Origin: Dichotomicrobium sp964540795
Lineage (GTDB): Bacteria > Pseudomonadota > Alphaproteobacteria > Rhizobiales > Rhodomicrobiaceae
Direction of reading: 5' to 3'
Length of the DNA stretch: 19,157 bases
Assembly (NCBI GenBank): GCA_964540795.1
Contig: CAZINX010000028.1
Location: 1-19,157, forward strand
In this document: positions 13,933-19,157 of the stretch, piece after piece
Numbering within the stretch: the first letter of the stretch is position 1
Layout of the letters: every line of letters starts with the position of its first letter
The notes under the pieces: model-generated
Told to the model about the DNA's origin: nothing
What the model saw: the letters and a program-made list of their open reading frames with translations, nothing else
The model's database searches: none
Program-made: the position numbers and the translations under genes

Positions 13933-14754
13933 ATGACGACGCCCGAAATCGACTTCGCCGCGTTGGCTGCGGCCCTGACCGAGACTGCGCAGCGCGCCGG
14001 GCAGGCGATCCGCGAAATTTACGCCGGCGGCCTGAATGTCCGCGAAAAGCCCGATGCCAGCCCGGTCACGGACGCGGACGAGGCGGCCGAGCAGATCATC
14101 CTCGGCGATCTCATGCGCGCCGCGCCGGGCATCCCGGTGATCGCGGAGGAGGCCGTCGCGGCCGGCGAGTTGCCCGAGACCGGGGATGTCTTCTTCCTCG
14201 TGGACCCGCTCGACGGGACCAGGGAATTCGTCAGCGGCTCCGGCGAGTTCACCGTCAACATCGCGCTGGTGAAGGACGGCAGGCCACGCTTCGGGCTGAT
14301 CCTGACGCCTGCGCTCGGCGCGCTTTACGTTACGCTGGCCGAGGGCCGCGCGATCAAGGCGCAGGTCGGCACGGGAGAGGTCCAACCGCTGGACTCCGTG
14401 CCCCACACGCCGCTGCGCACCCGCGTGCCGACGACGGGACAACTCGTGGCGCTCGCCAGCCGCTCGCACATGAACCCGGCGACCGAGCGCTTCCTCGAAA
14501 CCCACCGCGTCAGCAAAACCACGCAGGCTGGTTCTTCGCTCAAATTCTGCCAGATCGCCGAGGGCCTGGCGGATGTCTATCCCCGCCTCGGCCCCACCTG
14601 CGAGTGGGACACCGCCGCGGGCGATGCGATCCTGCGCGCGGCGGGCGGCGTGGTGCTCGCCGAGGACGGCGCACCGCTCGCCTATGGCAAGGCCGGGGAA
14701 GGCTTTATCAACCCCGGCTTCATCGCCTGGGGCCGCGCGCCTGTGCAGGATTGA
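13933..14754 (+). CDS. cysQ: 3'(2'),5'-bisphosphate nucleotidase, CysQ type (inositol monophosphatase superfamily)
   Basis: This 273-residue enzyme should hydrolyse 3'-phosphoadenosine 5'-phosphate to AMP, recycling the by-product of sulfate assimilation. The lithium-sensitive phosphatase metal site is visible: E72/E73 in IAEEA, DPLDGT (91-96) and WDTAAGDA (225-232). The stretch GSSLKFCQIAEGLADVYPR is typical of CysQ rather than inositol monophosphatase. I chose the ATG at 13933 for its GGAG site six bases upstream; the ATG at 13906 is an alternative. No cysteine-synthesis gene lies next to it. Confidence 0.9.
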   Translation: MTTPEIDFAALAAALTETAQRAGQAIREIYAGGLNVREKPDASPVTDADEAAEQIILGDLMRAAPGIPVIAEEAVAAGELPETGDVFFLVDPLDGTREFVSGSGEFTVNIALVKDGRPRFGLILTPALGALYVTLAEGRAIKAQVGTGEVQPLDSVPHTPLRTRVPTTGQLVALASRSHMNPATERFLETHRVSKTTQAGSSLKFCQIAEGLADVYPRLGPTCEWDTAAGDAILRAAGGVVLAEDGAPLAYGKAGEGFINPGFIAWGRAPVQD

Positions 14755-14884
14755 AACCGCAAGCCGCGGCAATATTGGCGGGCTTTAGCCACAGTTTACC
14801 ATTATCGGCAAGGTTGAACCGACACGCCGATTCGCTCCACAGGAAGCGTGCGGGCGACGGCCTTGAGAACGGGAGACCGATCCG

Positions 14885-15730
14885 ATGACGGGGTTGATAA
14901 AGCCGCTGGTCTTTGTGGCCGTCGCGCTCGCCTTCACGCTTTATGCGCCGGCTGGCGGCGCGGAGCCTATCGAACTGGCGCAAAGTCAACAGCAGGAGAG
15001 CTATCTGCCGCCGTGGGAGGGCGAGGACGGCAATGCGCAGGACGATCTCGGCAGCCGTGACGGCTACGAGCCGGAAAGCCTGGCGCCGCCGCGCGACAGC
15101 CGGTCCTACGATGACCGCGACTACGAGGAGCCGCCGCGGGACTCGCGCCGCTACGATGAGGAGTATTACGACGAACCGCCGCGAGGCAGCCGGCAGTATG
15201 ATGATCGCCATTACGACGAGCCGCCGCGCGAGGCCTATGACGAGGACGAAGACTATACTGTCGACGAGATCGTCTCCGCCGGCCATCGCTTCTTCGGCAC
15301 CGTCACCGAAGGGCTGGCGCGCGTCGTCGAATACGCCTTCTCCCGGCAGGGCTATCCGAACGGCTACATCCTCGGCGAGGAGGCCGGCGGCGCGTTCGTG
15401 GCGGGCCTGCGCTATGGCGAGGGCGTGCTGTATACCAAGCATCTCGGCCGTCACAAGGTGTTCTGGCAAGGTCCGTCGATCGGGTATGATTTCGGGGCGG
15501 AAGGCTCCAAGACCATGATCCTGGTCTACGACGTTCAGCACCCGGCAGAAATCTATCACCGCTTCGCCGGGATCGACGGCTCGGCCTATTTCGTCGGCGG
15601 CGTGGGGATCACCTTCCAGCGCCACGGCGATGTCGTGCTCGCGCCGATCCGTTCCGGCGTCGGGCTGCGGCTGGGCGCGAATGTGGGGTATTTGAAGTAC
15701 ACGCGCGAGCCGACCTGGAACCCGTTCTAG
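14885..15730 (+). CDS. eipA: DUF1134 periplasmic envelope protein (EipA-like)
   Basis: This 281-residue protein has an N-terminal signal peptide (hydrophobic 5-21, cleavage near APAGGA at 26). Next come a charged low-complexity segment (about 45-125) and the conserved DUF1134 domain (about 126-281). Diagnostic blocks are YGEGVLYTKHLGRHKVFWQG, PSIGYDFGAEGSKTM, and VLAPIRSGVGLRLGANVGYL ending in PTWNPF. The Brucella member EipA is a small beta-barrel periplasmic protein needed for envelope integrity. The low-complexity segment here is a tandem repeat, described separately. The ribosome site is GGGAG nine bases upstream of the ATG. A hairpin at 15761-15778 lies about 30 bases past the stop. Confidence 0.9.
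   Translation: MTGLIKPLVFVAVALAFTLYAPAGGAEPIELAQSQQQESYLPPWEGEDGNAQDDLGSRDGYEPESLAPPRDSRSYDDRDYEEPPRDSRRYDEEYYDEPPRGSRQYDDRHYDEPPREAYDEDEDYTVDEIVSAGHRFFGTVTEGLARVVEYAFSRQGYPNGYILGEEAGGAFVAGLRYGEGVLYTKHLGRHKVFWQGPSIGYDFGAEGSKTMILVYDVQHPAEIYHRFAGIDGSAYFVGGVGITFQRHGDVVLAPIRSGVGLRLGANVGYLKYTREPTWNPF
15086..15220 (+). repeat. Three 45-base coding repeats in the eipA-like gene
   Basis: Residues 68-112 are three 15-residue units of the form PPR-(D/G)-SR-x-YD-x3-Y-(D/E)E, without gaps, followed by a partial fourth (PPREAYDED). The DNA units differ by several bases, so the array is not a fresh duplication. It gives a hydrophilic Tyr/Arg/Asp linker between the signal peptide and the DUF1134 domain. 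Confidence 0.85.
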
Positions 15731-15760
15731 GTCGGGCCGTTCACGGAGCTTTCTTGTCTG

Positions 15761-15778
15761 TGCCGGTATAATCCGGCA
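15761..15778 (+). terminator. Hairpin after the eipA-like gene, possible terminator
   Basis: TGCCGG-TATAAT-CCGGCA forms a six-pair stem with a six-base loop, flanked by TTCTT and AAGAA that could extend it across a five-base bulge. It is 30 bases past the stop codon. No T-run follows on the plus strand, so termination would be inefficient or Rho-dependent. Confidence 0.35.
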
Positions 15779-15872
15779 AGAAGGTAAACCGGGGCCGCGA
15801 TCACGGATCGCGAGCGGCATTGCGTTGCCGCGTTTTGGGAGTTGCCATGTCTGATCGGGGAGCCGCAGGACC

Positions 15873-17588
15873 ATGATCCTTTATGTCATGCTGGTCGCGC
15901 TGGGCTTCCTGATCGCGATGCTGATTGCGCTACTGGTCGCTCCGGCCTTCTGGCGGCGGGCGGAGCGGCTGACGGCGCGCCGGCTCGAACAGAACATGCC
16001 CATGTCGATCGCCGAGGCCGATGCCGAGCGCGATCAGATCCGCGCCAGCTACGCCATTATCATCCGCCGGCTGGAAGCGGCGCTGTCTCAGGAAAAGATG
16101 CGCTCGGCGCGGCAGCTGGTGAAGATCAGCCGGCTGCAAATGGAAATCGCCGACCTTAACGACAAAACCCAGCAGCTGCGGGGCCAGCTGGAGGCCGAGC
16201 ACAATGCCGCCTCCGTGCTGCGCCGGACGATCGCCACGCGGGTGCCGGAGCTGAACCGCTCTGCGCAGGACGCCAAGCAGCTCGTTCATGTCCGCGACCG
16301 CGAGATCGCCACCATCGTCAACCGCCTGCGCCACCGCGAGGAGGCGCTCGCCATCGCTCAGCGTACAACCGAGATGCAGCAGGCCGAGATTGCGCGGCTG
16401 CGCCAGGCGATGGAGATGTCCGGCTCGCAGAACGCCGGCCGCTTCAAGCTCCGCCCGACCGAATGGACGATCCACGACTACCGCGCGGAATATGATCGGC
16501 TGAATGTCGAACTATCCAAGCTGCGCGAGCGGCTGGCCGTGGCCTATGACCGCGAGGCCAATCAGATCAAGGAGTTGCGCACCGAACTGCAGCAACTTGC
16601 CGACCAGGTCGTAACCGCGGCCGCGGCCCTGCCCGAGGGCGAGCCGCAGCGCGCAATCGCGCATGACGCGGATCAGGACGGCGAACCGCGCCGGCTCGGC
16701 GCGCCCGCACAGGCATTCTACGAGCAAATGCGCTCGATCGACGCGATCATTGGAGATGCCGCGGGAAGCGCGCGCACGCCTGCTGTGCGCGACGTATCGG
16801 TAACCGCCTTGCAAGCCGGGCGGTCGGGCGGCGCGCTTTCGCGGGCGGCGGCGGCCCCGAAGCGGCTGGCGCAGGGCGCGCTGCAGAAGATGGCCGGCCT
16901 GGCTGGCGCGAAGCGCAACACAGCGAGGGCGGGGTCTGGCCGTGCTCGTCGCCAAGGGGCGGCGCCCGCGCCCGGCGAGGTGAGCGCGGCGAAGCTGCTC
17001 GGCGGCGCGGCGGTGTCTGACAGCAACCCGGAAGCGAAGCGCGCCAGCGGCTCTGGCGCAAGCGAGGCGGCAACGGCGGAGGAGCCGGAGAGCCTTGCCC
17101 ATGAGGCGAGGGCGGCCAAGCCCTCCGAAGCGAAACCTGGTATCGCCAGGGCCGCGCAACAGCAGGACGACGCGGCGGATGCCGCCACGGGGGATCGCGC
17201 TGCGGCGCCTGGCGCGCCGGACCCTTCCGACCCCCCGGTGTCTGCGGCCAAACCTGCCACGGAGATCGGGCCGGGCGACGCTGCCGACGCCGAAGACGAC
17301 GCCAGCCTCTACGACAGCTATCGCAGCGCCAAGCCAACCTCCGGCAAACTCATGGCGGAAACGGACAAGGCCGACGACGCGGCAACCGATAGCGACCAGA
17401 GCGGGCGGGCGACCGGCGAAGGCGCAAGCGAAGATGCGGCGGTGAAGGCTGGCGAAAAGCCGGCGTCATCCGGCAACGGCGCGGCCACGCCCGACGCGGC
17501 CCAGAGCGGCGAGTCCGGCGACGGCGAAGCCGATCGCGGTTCCCTCCTCGACCGGCTGAAACATGTGCCGGAAGGCGAGACTCGCTGA
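15873..17588 (+). CDS. Membrane-anchored coiled-coil protein with Ala-rich disordered tail
   Basis: This 571-residue protein has one N-terminal membrane helix (about 3-25) followed by basic WRRAERLTARR. Then come long heptad-rich helices (about 45-165 and 205-250), with the conserved-looking FKLRPTEWTIHDYRAEYDRL between them. Beyond about 285 the sequence is Ala/Gly/Glu/Asp/Ser/Pro-rich and likely disordered, except for a short C-terminal RGSLLDRLKHVPEG. I recall similar N-terminal halves in Hyphomicrobiales but no assigned function. The arrangement suggests an inner-membrane scaffold or filament-like protein facing the cytoplasm. The ATG is preceded by GGGGAGCCGCAGGA. Antisense open frames here are shadows of the GC-rich coding. 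Confidence 0.85.
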   Translation: MILYVMLVALGFLIAMLIALLVAPAFWRRAERLTARRLEQNMPMSIAEADAERDQIRASYAIIIRRLEAALSQEKMRSARQLVKISRLQMEIADLNDKTQQLRGQLEAEHNAASVLRRTIATRVPELNRSAQDAKQLVHVRDREIATIVNRLRHREEALAIAQRTTEMQQAEIARLRQAMEMSGSQNAGRFKLRPTEWTIHDYRAEYDRLNVELSKLRERLAVAYDREANQIKELRTELQQLADQVVTAAAALPEGEPQRAIAHDADQDGEPRRLGAPAQAFYEQMRSIDAIIGDAAGSARTPAVRDVSVTALQAGRSGGALSRAAAAPKRLAQGALQKMAGLAGAKRNTARAGSGRARRQGAAPAPGEVSAAKLLGGAAVSDSNPEAKRASGSGASEAATAEEPESLAHEARAAKPSEAKPGIARAAQQQDDAADAATGDRAAAPGAPDPSDPPVSAAKPATEIGPGDAADAEDDASLYDSYRSAKPTSGKLMAETDKADDAATDSDQSGRATGEGASEDAAVKAGEKPASSGNGAATPDAAQSGESGDGEADRGSLLDRLKHVPEGETR

Positions 17589-18039
17589 GCCGCCGCGCGT
17601 TCCATACGCCCTGTGACAAAATCCGCGAAGCATTGGGGACAACGCCACAATATCTGGGAAAACCGCGCCCTTTCCTTGACCGCCGCGAATCAGCTATCTT
17701 CTGCACTGAGGGGGCCTGACTCACTTCAATTTTTCGGCCTGTCGATTCGTTCTGTCCCGGTCAAACAATAACGGCGAACGGGCATCCGGGAACACGAAGA
17801 GGCGGTGTTGGGGACAGATGCGGCAACATTGATGTCCCCGCCGGAAAAGCCTTTGCATTCAGGCTAGCGCGTCGTGACTGGACACTCGCGACGGGGCAGT
17901 CGTTTTGCGTTCATTTGATGGATTCTCGACCGGGCGCCAGCGCGCGCCTGGACCGATTCGCGTAAGCCCGCGCAGCGCCTTCGCCAGGCCCCCGAAGACG
18001 GAAAAGGCCGCATGAAGCGGCAAACAGGGGGCTGGTTCG
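17589..18039. other. Gene-free 451-base region upstream of the last gene
   Basis: No RNA gene or protein-coding frame was recognised. The stretch has TTGGGGACA twice (17633-17641, 17808-17816), an inverted copy making a dyad at 17810-17839, and a TGTCCC at 17753-17758. Four GANTC sites occur at 17687, 17744, 17921 and 17955. TTGACC near 17676 followed by TATCTT resembles a promoter but the spacing (13) is too short. Confidence 0.5.
17810..17839. repeat. Inverted repeat GGGGACA-N16-TGTCCCC
   Basis: This is a perfect seven-base dyad in the long non-coding region about 200 bases upstream of the final gene. The same word in direct orientation occurs at 17635-17641. It may be an operator or a transcript hairpin; no T-run follows it. 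Confidence 0.4.
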
Positions 18040-19157
18040 ATGAGACACGTTCTGGGTGCGCTTGGGGTTTTGGCGGCCGCGATACTGCTTGTGGTGTCCG
18101 CGGCGATGAATTGGCGTTTTGGCTTCAGCCTCGGCAAGACCGAGTTTGACGCGCATATCTACGGGGCCGCCAGCGCGGCATCCGACGTCCTCAAGGCGCT
18201 GATCCCGTTCCTCATTCTCGCCGCGATGCGCCGCCGCCACTGGTCGCAGGCGCTGGGCGCGATGCTGCTGCTGGTCATCTGCTCGGCTTACTCGCTGACA
18301 TCCTCGCTGGGCTTCGCCGCGCTTAACCGTAGCGATACTGTGAACGAGCGCGCTATCTCCGCCGCCGCCTACAAGGACCTGCGCTCCGAATTGCAGCTCC
18401 TTCGCGACCAGATGGCGGCGCTGCCGCAGCACCGGCCGATGGGCGTGGTCGAGAGCAACATCGCCCGGCACAAGCAGCACCGCCGCTGGGACTCGACCGT
18501 CGGCTGCACCAACGCCACCGTCGCCCCCAGCATCGCCTATTGCGAGGAATTCCACGCGCTGGAGGCCGAACTGGCCGCCGCCGCCAAAGCCGCGAAACTC
18601 GATGAACGCATCATGGCGGTGCGCGCCGAACTGAGCGATGTGCGCGGGGCGGGGCCAGCGACCGAGGCTGACCCGCAGGCGGCGATCCTGTCAAACATCT
18701 CCGGCGTCGGGACCGACCATGTGCAGCTTGCGCTGATCATCCTGGTGTCGGTGCTGGTCGAGGCCGGGTCGGCGCTCGGCTTTTATGTGGCGCTCAGCCA
18801 CTGGCGGATTTTCGATGACAAGTCGCTCGGCGTGCCCGCGCCGGTGGAGGTGGCCGCCGCGCCGCCGAAGCGCACCCTGCCCGCGCTTGTCGCCCCGGAA
18901 GAGGCGGAACTGCCCTACGAGAGGACCGACGTGGAGATGTATTTTGACGAGCGGGTCGAGCAGTCGAAGGAATCCAGCGTCACCGCGCTGGCGCTGTTCG
19001 AGGACTACTGCAACTGGTGCGACCTGAAGGACAAGACGCCGGTCAGCCTGCCGATTTTCGGGCGGCAATTCGCCGATCTGGGCGTGCAGAAGGCGAAGAT
19101 CGGCGGGCGCATCCGCTATATCGGCATCCGCCTGCTCGAAGAGGGCGACGTGGAGGC
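18040..19157 (+). CDS. Four-helix membrane protein with a D5-like winged-helix tail, 3' end outside window
   Basis: The frame is open from the ATG at 18040 to the right edge (372 codons plus two bases, no stop). AGGGGG about nine bases upstream supports the start. Membrane helices are predicted at about 4-23, 46-64, 71-93 and 228-253. Between the third and fourth lies a helical soluble segment (about 100-220), with Cys 156 and Cys 168 flanking TNATVAPSIAY. After an acidic linker the last 60 residues (ALFEDYCNWCDLKDKTPVSL onward, then FGRQFADLG and RIRYIGIRLL) resemble the C-terminal winged helix of phage/plasmid D5-type primase-helicases. I recall similar membrane parts on alphaproteobacterial mobile elements, but this is from memory. 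No function is known to me. Confidence 0.75.
   Translation, partial: MRHVLGALGVLAAAILLVVSAAMNWRFGFSLGKTEFDAHIYGAASAASDVLKALIPFLILAAMRRRHWSQALGAMLLLVICSAYSLTSSLGFAALNRSDTVNERAISAAAYKDLRSELQLLRDQMAALPQHRPMGVVESNIARHKQHRRWDSTVGCTNATVAPSIAYCEEFHALEAELAAAAKAAKLDERIMAVRAELSDVRGAGPATEADPQAAILSNISGVGTDHVQLALIILVSVLVEAGSALGFYVALSHWRIFDDKSLGVPAPVEVAAAPPKRTLPALVAPEEAELPYERTDVEMYFDERVEQSKESSVTALALFEDYCNWCDLKDKTPVSLPIFGRQFADLGVQKAKIGGRIRYIGIRLLEEGDVE

Noticed and set aside
15767..15772. Perfect TATAAT as a -10 promoter box
   Set aside because: No -35 sequence lies 16-18 bases upstream, and the bases form the loop of a hairpin just after a gene.
13480..15874. Two long minus-strand open frames (430 and 384 residues)
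   Set aside because: They lie antisense to the cysQ-like and eipA-like genes, which have full family signatures, and their proteins are low-complexity.
1..19157. tRNA or rRNA genes, CRISPR arrays, insertion sequences with transposase
   Set aside because: None was recognised on either strand; there is no regular spacer-repeat array and no transposase motif.

Overview
The window is GC-rich (around 65 percent by eye) and looks like the chromosome of an alphaproteobacterium, most likely of the order Hyphomicrobiales. The clearest signs are a ChpT histidine phosphotransferase paired with a single-domain response regulator (CtrA phosphorelay), a DUF1134/EipA envelope protein, a stand-alone HisI, and an adenosine-kinase-like PfkB protein of alphaproteobacterial type.

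Left third (1-7570): a seven-gene operon on the minus strand, cut by the left edge. In transcription order it encodes a Tat-exported NMT1/SsuA-type substrate-binding protein, an FAD-dependent monooxygenase, a DUF1116 (AllG/YlbE-like) protein, an ABC permease, an ABC ATPase, a [2Fe-2S] ferredoxin and an FAD/NAD(P)-binding protein (partial). The DUF1116, permease and ATPase genes are joined by ATGA stop/start overlaps. Upstream of the operon is a full-consensus sigma-54 (-24/-12) promoter at 7264-7279, and further upstream are two dyads with a shared AGCG/CGCT core. A TetR-family regulator is divergent (7571-8188). The arrangement suggests uptake and oxidative breakdown of a nitrogen-containing small molecule under RpoN control. 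I do not recognise this gene combination as a described pathway, and it is the best candidate here for a new system.

Middle scar (8189-9586): decayed accessory DNA. A 5'-truncated copC fragment abuts an AT-rich hypothetical gene that has an in-frame TAA and has lost its 3' end. Next to it is a hicB/hicA-like toxin-antitoxin pair in which the toxin carries a one-base deletion.

Housekeeping block (9587-14754): PfkB-family (adenosine-kinase-like) kinase, endonuclease III (nth), phosphoribosyl-AMP cyclohydrolase (hisI), a CBS-domain pair protein, a CheY-like receiver, chpT, and a CysQ-type bisphosphate nucleotidase. A near-consensus CtrA box lies between chpT and the receiver gene.

Right part (14755-19157): an EipA/DUF1134 periplasmic protein with an inserted 15-residue Tyr/Asp/Arg tandem repeat, a membrane-anchored coiled-coil protein with a long Ala-rich tail, a 451-base gene-free stretch with repeated GGGGACA words, and the start of a four-helix membrane protein. 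The last protein's C-terminus resembles the winged-helix tail of phage/plasmid D5-type helicases; it runs off the right edge.
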